NCBI RefSeq assembly: GCF_024385605.1
Contig: NZ_JANFOJ010000002.1
Coordinates: forward strand, 1-64,000
Reading direction: 5' to 3'
Length of the DNA stretch: 64,000 nucleotides
DNA from: Sporolactobacillus sp. STSJ-5
Lineage (GTDB): Bacteria; Bacillota; Bacilli; Bacillales; Sporolactobacillaceae
Within the stretch, counting starts at the first letter, position 1; every line of letters begins with the position of its first letter. Below, piece after piece: positions 1 to 8,997 of this stretch. Position numbers and translations under genes: made by a program. The notes beneath the pieces were generated by a model. It was not told where the DNA came from, did not search any database, and worked only from the letters and a program-made list of their open reading frames with translations.

Positions 1-21
1 TATTTACAAGATGCTCACTGA

Positions 22-1350
22 TTAAGAATTATTTGGAACCGTTTTAACCTTAGTAATCATAATCTTTCGAATCTGATGGGCTTCCATTTTCTTAACCTCA
101 AAAGTCACATGATCATAATTAAGGGTTGAGCCAACTTCGACATTTGGATCCTCGGCAAGAATCCATCCGCCGATTGTATCGATTCCTTCTTCTTCGATGT
201 CAATTTGAAATTGCTGATTCACATGAGAGATCAGTAATTTGCCATCAACGAGAGCCTGATCAGGATTAATACGTTTAATTAGCGGCTCTTCGCCTTCGTC
301 GTACTCATCTCGAATTTCTCCGACGATTTCTTCCAGAATATCTTCAACGGTGACAAGACCTGATGTGCCGCCATACTCATCAGTGAGAATGGCCATATGA
401 ATGCTTTCTTTCTGCATGCGTTCAAAAAGCGTGCGAATCGGCATCGTTTCAAGCACGGATAGAATCGGACGAATATAGTGATCCATCGGTTGAAGATCTT
501 TGTTCAGCACATCGGTGAACATGTCCTTAATATTAATCATGCCGACGACATGGTCTTTATCTTCTTCTACAAGTGGGAAACGAGTAAACTTTTCGTTATG
601 CAGCGTTTGAAGCGACTCTTCAAACGGATCTTCTTTGTAGATACAGACTATTTCGGTTCGCGGCACCATAATTTCTCGAGCAGTTCGTTCATCAAAATCA
701 AAGATGCGTGTCATATAACGTAATTCGCCTTGACTGATTTCCCCGCTTTTAAAGCTGTCGGCCAGTGTAAGCCTCAATTCGCCTTCGGTCAGTGCGCTGT
801 CATGCTGATCTTCAGGTTTAACGCCAAGCAGGCGGATAACTCCGTTTGACAATGTGTTAAGCAGCCATACAAATGGGAAGAGCAGGCGATGTATCCAAAT
901 AAGAGGATAGGCAATGTTCAGTGTAATTTGCTCCGCTTTGTGGATCGCAATTCCTTTAGGTGCTAATTCACCAAGAACCACGCTGGCAAACGTGATCAGG
1001 AAAAAGCCGGTCAGCACTGAAAGGGTATGAATTAACGCGTTATTCAAGCCAAACAACTGAAATACAGGATTAAATAGGTGGGCAACTGCCGGTTCCCCAA
1101 TCCAGCCGAGGACAAGCGCAGTAACCGAAATACCGAGTTGTGTTGTTGACAGGTAAGCATTTAATTCATCTACAATTTTCTTTGAAGCAGCAGCACGCTT
1201 GTTGCCCAGCTTGATTAGTTCATTCAAGCGGGTGGGGCGAATTTTAACAATCGCAAATTCTGCAGCTACGAAAAAAGCAGTTAATATAATTAAAAAAATG
1301 ACGATTAATAAGCCAATGGTATCGTCCAAATGAGCCCTGAGTATTGTCAT
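22..1350 (-). CDS. CNNM/CBS-pair membrane protein (HlyC/CorC family)
   Basis: A 442-residue protein with the layout of the HlyC/CorC (UPF0053) family: an N-terminal CNNM transmembrane domain (about residues 10-190, four hydrophobic segments), a tandem CBS pair (about 215-335, including MVPRTEIV and the DEYGGTSGLV segment), and a C-terminal CorC_HlyC domain (about 350-430). Members such as B. subtilis YhdP, YqhB and YrkA are linked to magnesium efflux or resistance; that role is inferred here. The ATG at 1350 has a GGAGG-containing site upstream at somewhat long spacing. The gene is complete, with its stop at 22-24. It lies downstream of the YjcZ-like gene on the same strand, separated from it by a strong terminator, so it probably has its own promoter. 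Confidence 0.9.
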   Translation of the reverse strand: MTILRAHLDDTIGLLIVIFLIILTAFFVAAEFAIVKIRPTRLNELIKLGNKRAAASKKIVDELNAYLSTTQLGISVTALVLGWIGEPAVAHLFNPVFQLFGLNNALIHTLSVLTGFFLITFASVVLGELAPKGIAIHKAEQITLNIAYPLIWIHRLLFPFVWLLNTLSNGVIRLLGVKPEDQHDSALTEGELRLTLADSFKSGEISQGELRYMTRIFDFDERTAREIMVPRTEIVCIYKEDPFEESLQTLHNEKFTRFPLVEEDKDHVVGMINIKDMFTDVLNKDLQPMDHYIRPILSVLETMPIRTLFERMQKESIHMAILTDEYGGTSGLVTVEDILEEIVGEIRDEYDEGEEPLIKRINPDQALVDGKLLISHVNQQFQIDIEEEGIDTIGGWILAEDPNVEVGSTLNYDHVTFEVKKMEAHQIRKIMITKVKTVPNNS

Positions 1351-1467
1351 GAATACCCAGGTTTCACCTCCAAATAAATAATCGAATTACACTATTTCAG
1401 TATACACGAAAAATGGAATGCTTTGAAAGAAGAAACACAATCTTTGCAAGTGGTTACTCATTTTATA

Positions 1468-1505
1468 GAAAAATGCCCGACGGTTGGATACCGTCGGGCA
1501 TTTTC
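1468..1505 (-). terminator. Rho-independent terminator after the YjcZ-like gene
   Basis: Perfect 11-bp arms (1473-1483 and 1491-1501, ATGCCCGACGG and its complement) with a 7-nt loop are followed on the minus strand by a T run. It lies directly after the stop of the small gene at 1518-1703. Confidence 0.85.
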
Positions 1506-1517
1506 ATAATCTGTTAA

Positions 1518-1703
1518 TCAGCAAACAAATGCAGCGCCAACAATAATTAACAGGATGAACAATACAACGATGAGCGCAAACCCACTACCGCAGGATGTGC
1601 CACCTACAGGATAAGAAGGGTAGCCGCCACCGCAGCCGCAGCCTTCACTTGCACCACCATATGGAGCATTTGACGGATATCCGCCGAAACCAAAGTTGCC
1701 CAT
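1518..1703 (-). CDS. YjcZ-family small sporulation membrane protein
   Basis: A 61-residue protein with a Gly/Tyr/Cys-rich N-terminal half (GGCGCGGG near residues 22-28) and one C-terminal hydrophobic helix, FALIVVLFILLIIVGAAF. This is the hallmark of the YjcZ family of short spore-formation proteins. Members are made in the mother cell or found in spores; the molecular role is unknown. The start ATG has a GGAG-type site upstream (AAAGGAGTGACTTGA in the minus-strand reading). It is monocistronic with its own terminator. The high Cys content of the N-terminal half is notable. A shorter relative lies at 22726-22785. Confidence 0.85.
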   Translation of the reverse strand: MGNFGFGGYPSNAPYGGASEGCGCGGGYPSYPVGGTSCGSGFALIVVLFILLIIVGAAFVC

Positions 1704-1976
1704 TCAAGTCACTCCTTTATCACGAGATATGATATTCTATGTTAACCAGGGGTATTTGGCGATGAAATAAACGCCCAATCCTTGAATCTATGCGAATGCC
1801 TATTTGTTGGTTGAACATTTATGTTCCCTTTTTTATTTTAGAAAAGGGAAAATCCGAGTTTCAAGCAGCACGCAAAGGCGCGTTGTTTCGTAAGATTTCA
1901 TCGCCAGTTGCTTGACAAGAGCGTATGATTACCCCAACCTTGTGATTGAGTATGTTGTGATTTGGAGGAATAATAG

Positions 1977-2609
1977 ATGGGAAAAATGGATGAACAAATA
2001 ATTGTTGTAGGCAGATCTGATTTATTCGGAGCTGGAGACAGCAGCCTTGTTTTTCAAGGAACAGAGCGATACGAACAATCGGTTGCCACGTTAAAGAAAA
2101 GAATGTCTGACCACTTTTTGGTTATGCGACGGGGCGATGCGGAAGAGAATCCGTTATACAAGCAGCCTATTCCATATGCAGTGTTGAAGAAAGGTGAGCG
2201 CTATTTTACATATAAGCGGTTAGGCGGAGGCGGCGAAGAACGCCTTTATGGAAAATTATCGATCGGGGTCGGAGGACATATGAATGAAGTTAAGGGCGCA
2301 GATGATTTTCAGCAAGTCCTTGCTCAGAATTTGGATCGAGAAATCAATGAGGAATTAATTGTACAGAATGCCGAAACCGCAGACATGAAAACCATTGGTT
2401 TAATTAATGATGATAAATCTGAAGTCGGCAAAGTTCACATCGGAGTTCTTGTCGTCATCGTCTTGCCGAATGATGCTCAAGTCGATGTTCGTGAAAAGGA
2501 CAAATTGGAAGGAAGCTGGAATACACTTGATGAATTAAGAAACCCTGATGTTTATGATCGAATGGAGAGCTGGTCCGGCTTTGCAATCGATGCACTGTCT
2601 CATGTGTGA
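1977..2609 (+). CDS. Nudix-like predicted phosphoesterase (COG4112-type)
   Basis: A 210-residue cytoplasmic protein. Residues about 98-130 carry a Nudix-like signature: GVGGHMNE, then QNLDREINEELIV, with the REXXEE core present as REINEE. The first hundred residues include HFLVMRRGDAEENPLY and a basic YFTYKR segment, as in the MutT-related phosphoesterase family of Firmicutes. Nudix proteins hydrolyse nucleoside diphosphates linked to another moiety; the substrate cannot be told from sequence. The start ATG follows TTGGAGGAATAATAG. It appears monocistronic. Confidence 0.7.
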   Translation: MGKMDEQIIVVGRSDLFGAGDSSLVFQGTERYEQSVATLKKRMSDHFLVMRRGDAEENPLYKQPIPYAVLKKGERYFTYKRLGGGGEERLYGKLSIGVGGHMNEVKGADDFQQVLAQNLDREINEELIVQNAETADMKTIGLINDDKSEVGKVHIGVLVVIVLPNDAQVDVREKDKLEGSWNTLDELRNPDVYDRMESWSGFAIDALSHV

Positions 2610-2764
2610 GCGTCAAACAAACCTAATTTTGTGAAAAGAATTTCATTTTGCTTTTAGCAATCGAGTGCAGCGCTATACTAAAATGGCTGACAAATAATGG
2701 CCTGCAGATTTGTATGAATGAACATGCAAAATGGCAGGGGTGCCAAAAAGACAGGCGGATATTT

Positions 2765-3754
2765 ATGAACGAAGAACTACTACTCTGCATTATTGTTCCT
2801 TGTTTCAATGAAGAAGCTGTACTGCCAGAAACAATAAAGGTATTGACCGGGATCCTTAATTCTTTGTCAGAGACGGGCACGATCAGCCGGAAGAGTTTTA
2901 TCCTCTTTGTCGATGACGGAAGCTCGGACAAAACGTGGCAGCTTGTAAGTGCACGCGCTGAAACTGTTCCGTCAATACAAGGATTAAGGCTGAGCAGAAA
3001 TTTTGGGCATCAGAATGCGCTTATTGCAGGTATTGAAACGGTGAATAAAGAAGCGGATTGTGTCATCACTATTGATGCTGATTTGCAAGATGATGCCCGA
3101 ATGATTCCTGCGTTTGTTTACAAGTATCTGGAGGGATCTGATGTCGTCTACGGAGTACGGAAACGGCGTGATCAAGATACATTCTTTAAAAAAAATACTG
3201 CACGTGTTTTTTATAAACTCATGGCTAAAATGGGAGTTAACCTGGTACCGAACCATGCGGATTTTCGTTTGCTCAGCCGAAGAGCGGTACAGGAATTCAT
3301 GCGCTATCAAGAAGAGAACCTCTTTATTCGAGGCATTATCCCGTTGCTCGGCTTCAAATCGTCTAAAGTGTATTATGACCGCCAAAAACGGTATGCAGGT
3401 GAATCAAAGTATCCGTTGAAGAAAATGCTTGCATTCGCAGTCGACGGCATTACTTCATTCAGCATTGTGCCAATTAAATTGGTGATGAGTATCGGCTTTC
3501 TTTTTGTATTGATTGGAGGCGCAATTGCTGCTTATGCGTTGATCAATTGGTTTCTAGATCATACAATTAGCGGCTGGACTTCACTGATTTTGTCGATCTG
3601 GATGATTGGCGGTATGCAGCTCATGGCAATCGGCGTGATTGGCGAATACATTGGCAAGATCTTCACGGAAACAAAAAAGAGACCACGGTATACTATAGAA
3701 ATCAATACACTGCACAATAAAAAATTAAGTGAAAAGGATAAGTTCCATGAGTAG
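2765..3754 (+). CDS. GT2 polyprenyl-phosphate glycosyltransferase
   Basis: A 329-residue glycosyltransferase of the DPM1/GtrB/CsbB class. The N-terminal GT-A domain carries IIVPCFNEE, the VDDGSSDKT motif and the DADLQDD metal-binding motif; the YAGESKYPL segment typical of the class lies near residue 212. Two C-terminal transmembrane helices follow (about 232-300). The class transfers a sugar from a nucleotide sugar to undecaprenyl phosphate on the inner membrane face for later decoration of teichoic acid or other polymers. The ATG at 2765 was preferred over an in-frame start at 2648 because it has an AGGCGG-like site and begins at the domain edge. It overlaps the GtrA gene by 8 nt, so the two are translationally coupled. 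Confidence 0.88.
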   Translation: MNEELLLCIIVPCFNEEAVLPETIKVLTGILNSLSETGTISRKSFILFVDDGSSDKTWQLVSARAETVPSIQGLRLSRNFGHQNALIAGIETVNKEADCVITIDADLQDDARMIPAFVYKYLEGSDVVYGVRKRRDQDTFFKKNTARVFYKLMAKMGVNLVPNHADFRLLSRRAVQEFMRYQEENLFIRGIIPLLGFKSSKVYYDRQKRYAGESKYPLKKMLAFAVDGITSFSIVPIKLVMSIGFLFVLIGGAIAAYALINWFLDHTISGWTSLILSIWMIGGMQLMAIGVIGEYIGKIFTETKKRPRYTIEINTLHNKKLSEKDKFHE

Positions 3755-4175
3755 CCGAAGTAGAGGGCAGTACATTGATCAAAAAATAAAAAAAGATAAT
3801 TTAAAATGGCGATGGATCAAACAAGCATTTATTTTTGGCTCCGTTGGCGTGAGTAACACGGCAGTTGATTTTATTGTATTTTTTGTACTGGCACATTTTT
3901 TCTCCATTTTTTATGCAGCTGCACAGGTTCTGTCGTATGGCGCCGGTATGCTGAATAGTTATATTTGGAATTCCAAAATTACGTTCTCAGAATCCAAACG
4001 GTCGCTTTCACGATTGATTCGATTTATTGTTCTGAATCTCGCTGTACTGGGCATCACTTTGCTGGCTATGCACAGCATGTTGTTTCTGCCTCTGTACATA
4101 AATAAATTAATCAGTACACTCATTGGTTTAAGTGTTAACTTTTTGTTAAGTAAATTATGGGTGTTTAGAGCCTAA
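3747..4175 (+). CDS. GtrA-family membrane protein
   Basis: A 142-residue protein with four predicted transmembrane helices and the GtrA signature (FGSVGVSNTAVDFIVFF; later YIWNSKITF and LSKLWVFRA at the end). GtrA proteins are thought to help move undecaprenyl-phosphate-linked sugars across the membrane; GtcA in Listeria and Bacillus serves teichoic acid glycosylation. The ATG at 3747 is preceded by AAAGGATAAGTTCC and lies inside the end of the glycosyltransferase gene. An in-frame ATG at 3729 is possible but less well placed. The pair probably acts with a GT-C transferase, which is not in this window. Confidence 0.87.
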   Translation: MSSRSRGQYIDQKIKKDNLKWRWIKQAFIFGSVGVSNTAVDFIVFFVLAHFFSIFYAAAQVLSYGAGMLNSYIWNSKITFSESKRSLSRLIRFIVLNLAVLGITLLAMHSMLFLPLYINKLISTLIGLSVNFLLSKLWVFRA

Positions 4176-4189
4176 ATGCGGCGCACCGA

Positions 4190-4218
4190 TTGACATTTAG
4201 GGACGCAAAATGTAGAAT
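4190..4218 (+). promoter_or_regulatory. Sigma-A promoter of the tagD operon
   Basis: A perfect -35 TTGACA (4190-4195), a 17-nt spacer and a -10 TAGAAT (4213-4218) lie about 200 nt ahead of tagD. The long leader contains a short inverted repeat, ACAGG...CCTGT followed by ATTTTTG (about 4278-4306), which could be a weak attenuator. The promoter is strong by consensus. Confidence 0.75.
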
Positions 4219-4414
4219 GCTTGTATTCATACGTGCCATTGAATTAGAGCTTATGTCGAACCATTAAAGGTGAGTGTTTGACAGGTCATATAAGCCTGTA
4301 TTTTTGATTTGATAAACTGCGTTTGGGCAGAATAAATGTTGTGTAGACACTTTAGTTACTGTTATGGATTGATGGGCTTGCGCACATTGTGATTTTTAAG
4401 GAGAGCGAATTAAA

Positions 4415-4813
4415 TTGAAAAGAATTTTAACCTACGGCACCTTTGACTTATTGCACTATGGACATATCAATTTATTGAGACGCGCGAAGGAACTTGGCGA
4501 TTATCTAATTGTCGGGCTCTCGACGGATGAGTTTAATGCCGTGAAACATAAAGAGGCCTACCACAGCTATGAGAACCGCAAGTTGATTCTCGAAGCGATT
4601 CGCTATGTCGATAAGGTAATCCCTGAAAAGGATTGGGACCAGAAGATCGCCGATGTTAAAGATAATGATGTGGATATCTTTGTCATGGGTGATGACTGGA
4701 AGGGAAAATTTGATTTTCTGAAAGATTATTGTGAAGTTGTTTATCTGCCGCGTACAGTTGGTATTTCAACCACAAAGATCAAACATGATTTGTTTACTGT
4801 GAAAAATGGCTAA
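4415..4813 (+). CDS. tagD: Glycerol-3-phosphate cytidylyltransferase
   Basis: A 132-residue protein, close to the usual TagD length of 129. It makes CDP-glycerol from CTP and sn-glycerol 3-phosphate, the donor for poly(glycerol phosphate) wall teichoic acid. The nucleotidyltransferase motifs are clear: YGTFDLLHYGH with HYGH at residues 14-17, and RTVGISTTKIK near the C-terminus. The start is TTG at 4415, behind AAGGAGAGCGAATTAAA. It is the first gene after the promoter at 4190 and overlaps the following glycerophosphotransferase gene by 8 nt. Confidence 0.95.
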   Translation: MKRILTYGTFDLLHYGHINLLRRAKELGDYLIVGLSTDEFNAVKHKEAYHSYENRKLILEAIRYVDKVIPEKDWDQKIADVKDNDVDIFVMGDDWKGKFDFLKDYCEVVYLPRTVGISTTKIKHDLFTVKNG

Positions 4814-5963
4814 GGAATTTCTGATTAACTGTTATCTTGTTTTTTTTAAAGTCATTTTTACGCTCTGCAAAATTTTTAGGCTTCACAGGAAGATCGTTTT
4901 TGTCTGTTCTTATACAGACAATAATCAATTTGTCTATGATGAAATGAAGCACAGAGGATCTGAAACAGAAGTTGTTTTTCTGTGCCGAGGAAAAGCTGTT
5001 TTCACTCATTTCGGCAGCACAGGTGAAATGGTGATTCCGTTTGAAACCATGAATATATGGCAGTTTGTTCGCTCAGCTTATCATTTGGCGACAGCGAAAC
5101 TGGTTGTGGTTGATAATTATTTCGGTTTTCTTTCGGTGGTCAATTTTAAAAAAGATGTATTATGCATCCAGCTTTGGCATGCATGCGGAGCTTTTAAGAC
5201 GTTTGGTTTAAAAGATCATTCAGTTACCTTTAGGTCTGCGCGTGCGCGTGCGCGGTTTTCAACCGTATATCGGCACTTTGATAAGATTGTTGTCGGTTCC
5301 GATGCCATGGAGGCGATTTTTAGGCAGTCCTTCGGTTTAGGTGATGCCCATTTCATTCATTTGGGGATACCGCGAACCGATCTTTTTTTTGATTTAAAGA
5401 AGCAGGCAGAGATAAAAGATTCGTTAAACAAAATGAGTTCGGGCAAGAAAATCATCTTATATGCACCAACTTTCAGAGATCAGCCTCTGGAGGAGCTTGG
5501 ACTCGATTTAAATAGGATGGAGGAAGAACTCAGCAAAGATTACGTGCTGATTCTTCGTCTGCACCCTTCTGACAGAGGAAAAATGATTAATCTCAGCTGG
5601 GATCATAAGTTTTTAATTGATGGTTCCAAATGGAACAGCGTAAACGAGTTACTGCTCGGTACGGATCTTTTAGTGACTGATTATTCATCCATTCCCTTTG
5701 AATTTGCATTGCTGAATCGTCCGATGATCTTTTTCCCATATGATTTGAATTCTTATGAAAAAAACAGGGGATTATGGGAAAATTATGAGCAAATGGTTCC
5801 AGGGCCAGTTGCGAACTCCACTGATGAAGTCATTCGGCTGATTAAGCGTGACACCTTTGACTTGCGGCAAATTGCGGCTTTTTCGGAGAAATGGAATCGC
5901 TATTCAACGGGTCAGTCGAGCAGTAAGATTGTGGATTATTTGACTGCCTGTATGAACAAATGA
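4806..5963 (+). CDS. tagB: CDP-glycerol glycerophosphotransferase, TagB-like
   Basis: A 385-residue member of the Glyphos_transf family, matching the length of TagB (about 381) rather than TagF. It carries the donor-binding segments of the family: LWHACGAFKTFG, LGIPRTDLFF, ILYAPTFRDQ, LRLHPSD, TDYSSIPFEFALL and RPMIFFPYDL. TagB adds the first glycerol phosphate to the lipid-linked ManNAc-GlcNAc unit at the inner membrane face. The N-terminus is hydrophobic and basic, fitting monotopic membrane association. The gene overlaps tagD and is followed about 100 nt later by tagF. The TagB role is inferred from size and operon position; a second polymerase is the alternative. An 18-nt alternating CG-rich tract lies at 5237-5254. 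Confidence 0.82.
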   Translation: MAKEFLINCYLVFFKVIFTLCKIFRLHRKIVFVCSYTDNNQFVYDEMKHRGSETEVVFLCRGKAVFTHFGSTGEMVIPFETMNIWQFVRSAYHLATAKLVVVDNYFGFLSVVNFKKDVLCIQLWHACGAFKTFGLKDHSVTFRSARARARFSTVYRHFDKIVVGSDAMEAIFRQSFGLGDAHFIHLGIPRTDLFFDLKKQAEIKDSLNKMSSGKKIILYAPTFRDQPLEELGLDLNRMEEELSKDYVLILRLHPSDRGKMINLSWDHKFLIDGSKWNSVNELLLGTDLLVTDYSSIPFEFALLNRPMIFFPYDLNSYEKNRGLWENYEQMVPGPVANSTDEVIRLIKRDTFDLRQIAAFSEKWNRYSTGQSSSKIVDYLTACMNK

Positions 5964-5971
5964 ATGGAGTA

Positions 5972-6070
5972 ATGGTCATAGTGGTTACAACCAATAAAAA
6001 AAACAAGAAGAGTAAAAATGAATGGATAGATCCTACTACATCTAGGAGGAGCAGGGGAAATGATCAGTGA
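5972..6070 (+). CDS. Possible 32-residue basic leader peptide overlapping tagF
   Basis: An open frame of 32 codons starts at ATG 5972, nine bases after the tagB-like stop, and ends with TGA at 6068-6070, inside the start of tagF. Lys and Arg make up about one third of the residues (TNKKNKKSKNEW segment). A GGAG lies very close to the start, so translation is uncertain. If translated, ribosomes would terminate 8-10 nt past the tagF ATG, which could couple translation. No relative is recognised. Confidence 0.25.
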   Translation: MVIVVTTNKKNKKSKNEWIDPTTSRRSRGNDQ

Positions 6071-8303
6071 GCAAGCCGAAAAACAGATAAAAAAATTAAT
6101 AAAACCACGGATTTTAAGTTTTGAGGCGAGTCCGGGAGAATGGAACGTCACCATTCGTTTCAATCCAATGGCAGATGAAAGTTACATAAAACGCATGGAA
6201 ATACACGTGTGCGATCGTTTTGGCGATGCTGCGTTTGTATTTCCTATTGAGTCTGTGAGCAAAGACGAAAATGACTATTGGGATGCAAAGATCAAAATTA
6301 TGTTGCCGGCAATTCAGAATCGCTTGTTTGAACGCGACTATTGGGACTTTTTCATATCTGTACCTGTAGACCAGTCGTTATTAGATCAGGTCTATTCAAA
6401 TTTGGACGAAGCTCAGACTGAAGAGATGGAGATTGTTGATCGAAGTGAGCTCGAAGAGGGTTTTCGCTTGACTATTCGCTTGCATGCACTGCGACCGCTG
6501 CAACCGCTCGATTTGTTTAGCCTCTATAATGAAGAGCAAGACAAAATGCTCATTCCTTTTTATACAAAAAAGAATGGCCTTTCACTGCGTGTTGAGGAAG
6601 TTCACGTAATGGCTCGAATTGATCGTGCGGAGATCAGCAGAACTTTTATGCTTACTCTCGAAGGACATGTTGTTTTCCCGTTTTCTGATGTGCTTTCGCA
6701 GCCTGATATCCAAAAGAAAATCATGCTTTTAAACAGCGAAGAAGAGGTCATTGCGGAATGGCGGACTGAGAATGTAGAACGTCCGGATTTAACAGAGGCT
6801 GCCGCATCTTTAAATCGTAATTATGATTGGGCAGGTTTTTCTCTTGCCATTGATCTCAAGCCCATTGCATCGCAGTTTGCTGATATCGAAGAGCCCGTTT
6901 ATCTGTATTTCAGGCTGGAACTGACTCACAAAAAGAACGGGATGCTGTATTCTGAACGTCCAGTGCGTATTCTTGCCAGACATAAGGTGATCACTGGCCG
7001 CCACATCATTAAACTGAATGGATTGAAGAAGAGCCTGATTGTGAAGCGAAATCGCAATCACAGCCTTGCTTTCCGCATCGCGCCGTATACCGTGGCTGAT
7101 GCACTTAAAGGGAAAGCAAGACGCGGCTTGAATCGTGTAAAGAAGAGCAGAGTATTTACATCTCTTTATCACCGAACATTTCAAGCCCTTTCTCATCTGC
7201 CGATGAAAAAGAATTTAGTGATGTTTGAGAGCTTTTTCGGTCGCCAATACAGTTGCAATCCGCGTGCGATCTATGAGTATATGCGTGAGCATTGCCCTGA
7301 ATATCAATTGATCTGGAGCGCTAACGCCAAGTATACAGAATTGTTTGAACAGCATCAATTGCCGTACGTCAAGCGTTTTTCATGGAAATGGCTGATGCTC
7401 ATGACCCGTGCTAATTATTGGGTGACGAATGTGCGCTTACCGCTTTGGATGTCAAAACCGAAACACACGATTTATCTTCAAACATGGCATGGAACACCAT
7501 TAAAACGACTAGCTTTGGATATGGAAGAAGTACACATGCCAGGAACAAATACTGAGAAGTACAAACGGAATTTTCTGGCAGAGTCTGCTCGGTGGGATTA
7601 TTTAATATCACCAAACCGGTATTCATCGGAAATTTTTGCTCGTGCGTTCGGCTTTGAGAATACAATGATCGAGTCCGGCTATCCACGCAACGATTTTCTA
7701 TATCAGAAGAATAATCAAGAAACGATCGATGCAATTAAGGATCGAATTGGCTTGCCAAAAGATAAGAAAGTTATTTTATACGCACCGACATGGCGTGATA
7801 ATCAATTCTATGGTAAAGGTCGTTATCGTTTTGAATTGGATCTGGATCTGCGACGCATGCAAAAGGAACTTGGAGAAGATTTCATAATCATCATGCGCAT
7901 GCACTACTTGATTGCTGATAACCTTGATTTAACTGAATATGAAGGATTTGCTTATGATTATTCACATCATGAGGACATTAGTGAACTTTACATGATCTCT
8001 GATCTCTTGATTACGGACTATTCATCCGTTTTCTTTGATTTTGCGAATTTAAGACGGCCAATGATTTTCTTTACGTATGATATTGATGACTATCGTGATC
8101 ACCTGCGCGGCTTTTATTTTGAATTTGAACAGAAAGCACCAGGACCGCTTGTTTTGACAACAGAGGAAGTAATTCAGGCTGTGCAGAACATTGCAGCATC
8201 CGGATTTGCCGTATCTGATCGTTTTGATGCATTTTTTGATAAGTTCTGCTCGCTTGAAAACGGGCATTCTTCGGAAAAGGTAGTGAAAACTGTATTTAAA
8301 TAA
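6060..8303 (+). CDS. tagF: Poly(glycerol phosphate) polymerase TagF
   Basis: A 747-residue protein, essentially the size of B. subtilis TagF (746). The N-terminal half (1-370) resembles the accessory region of TagF; the C-terminal half (380-747) is the CDP-glycerol glycerophosphotransferase domain with LQTWHGTPLKRL, SGYPRNDFLY, ILYAPTWRDN, RMHYLIADN, TDYSSVFFDFANL and RPMIFFTYDID. TagF extends wall teichoic acid by repeated glycerol phosphate transfer at the cytoplasmic membrane face. The start ATG sits behind AGGAGGAGCAGGGGAA. It is the last gene of the tagD-tagB-tagF run. tagA and tagO, needed for the linkage unit, are not in the window. Confidence 0.92.
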   Translation: MISEQAEKQIKKLIKPRILSFEASPGEWNVTIRFNPMADESYIKRMEIHVCDRFGDAAFVFPIESVSKDENDYWDAKIKIMLPAIQNRLFERDYWDFFISVPVDQSLLDQVYSNLDEAQTEEMEIVDRSELEEGFRLTIRLHALRPLQPLDLFSLYNEEQDKMLIPFYTKKNGLSLRVEEVHVMARIDRAEISRTFMLTLEGHVVFPFSDVLSQPDIQKKIMLLNSEEEVIAEWRTENVERPDLTEAAASLNRNYDWAGFSLAIDLKPIASQFADIEEPVYLYFRLELTHKKNGMLYSERPVRILARHKVITGRHIIKLNGLKKSLIVKRNRNHSLAFRIAPYTVADALKGKARRGLNRVKKSRVFTSLYHRTFQALSHLPMKKNLVMFESFFGRQYSCNPRAIYEYMREHCPEYQLIWSANAKYTELFEQHQLPYVKRFSWKWLMLMTRANYWVTNVRLPLWMSKPKHTIYLQTWHGTPLKRLALDMEEVHMPGTNTEKYKRNFLAESARWDYLISPNRYSSEIFARAFGFENTMIESGYPRNDFLYQKNNQETIDAIKDRIGLPKDKKVILYAPTWRDNQFYGKGRYRFELDLDLRRMQKELGEDFIIIMRMHYLIADNLDLTEYEGFAYDYSHHEDISELYMISDLLITDYSSVFFDFANLRRPMIFFTYDIDDYRDHLRGFYFEFEQKAPGPLVLTTEEVIQAVQNIAASGFAVSDRFDAFFDKFCSLENGHSSEKVVKTVFK

Positions 8304-8340
8304 GATTGATTAGTTCAAATGGAATCAAGCAATGTTAAAG

Positions 8341-8386
8341 AAGTTGTTCCTAAGTCGAATATTTGGCTTTGAAACAGCTTTTTTTT
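8341..8386 (+). terminator. Possible terminator of the tag operon
   Basis: AAGTTGTT (8341-8348) can pair with AACAGCTT (8373-8380), with one G-T pair and a long loop, followed by eight T. It is placed as expected after tagF, but the long loop makes it weak. Confidence 0.4.
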
Positions 8387-8530
8387 CGAAAATCGGAAAT
8401 TTTAATCATTGTTATAAGTGTAGAAAAAATGTCATAAAATTAGGGAATTATTGTCTTAAAATACGCTTACAAATTTTGAAAGGTGGTATAGTATAGGTGT
8501 AGTAAGTTAAAGAGTTTTGGAAGGTTGGTG

Positions 8531-8974
8531 ATGATTATGTATAAGATTCTCGTTCCTGTTGATGGTTCTGAGCCGGCAAACCGCGCTGTTCATGAAGCAG
8601 TTTCGATCGCTTCAGGAAAGAAGGATGCCGAAATTACATTACTTTATGTGAGCCCATCTCCAGTCTATTTTCCTTTCTATTCTATGGTCGGTCCATCACT
8701 GGATGCGGATGTCAAAGAGGTTGAAGAAAGAGAAGGAAATCAGATGCTCGACGACACTATCGAAAAAGCATCTAAAGATACATCTGTGACGTTCCGCAAA
8801 AAACATCTTTACGGTATTGCGGCACAAGAAATTTGTGATTATGCAAATGATACGAAGAAAGATTTAATTATTATGGGCAACCGAGGAATGGGTGCATTTG
8901 GACAGATGATCCTAGGGAGTGTCAGCAATAAAGTGCTTCAACTCGCGCAATGCCCGGTTATGATCGTCAAATAA
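8531..8974 (+). CDS. Universal stress protein, UspA family
   Basis: A 147-residue single Usp domain. It begins YKILVPVDGSEPANRAV and ends with the ATP-binding type signature GNRGMGAFGQMILGSVSNKVLQ split over its last 35 residues, followed by CPVMIVK. ATP-binding Usp proteins are cytoplasmic dimers induced by growth arrest or stress; the precise role is not known. The ATG at 8531 is six bases from GGAAGG; ATG 8537 and TTG 8525 are alternatives. A TGG-TATAGT extended -10 lies about 45 nt upstream. A terminator follows at 8998. Confidence 0.9.
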   Translation: MIMYKILVPVDGSEPANRAVHEAVSIASGKKDAEITLLYVSPSPVYFPFYSMVGPSLDADVKEVEEREGNQMLDDTIEKASKDTSVTFRKKHLYGIAAQEICDYANDTKKDLIIMGNRGMGAFGQMILGSVSNKVLQLAQCPVMIVK

Positions 8975-8997
8975 TTAATTTTTACTGATATGGTTAA

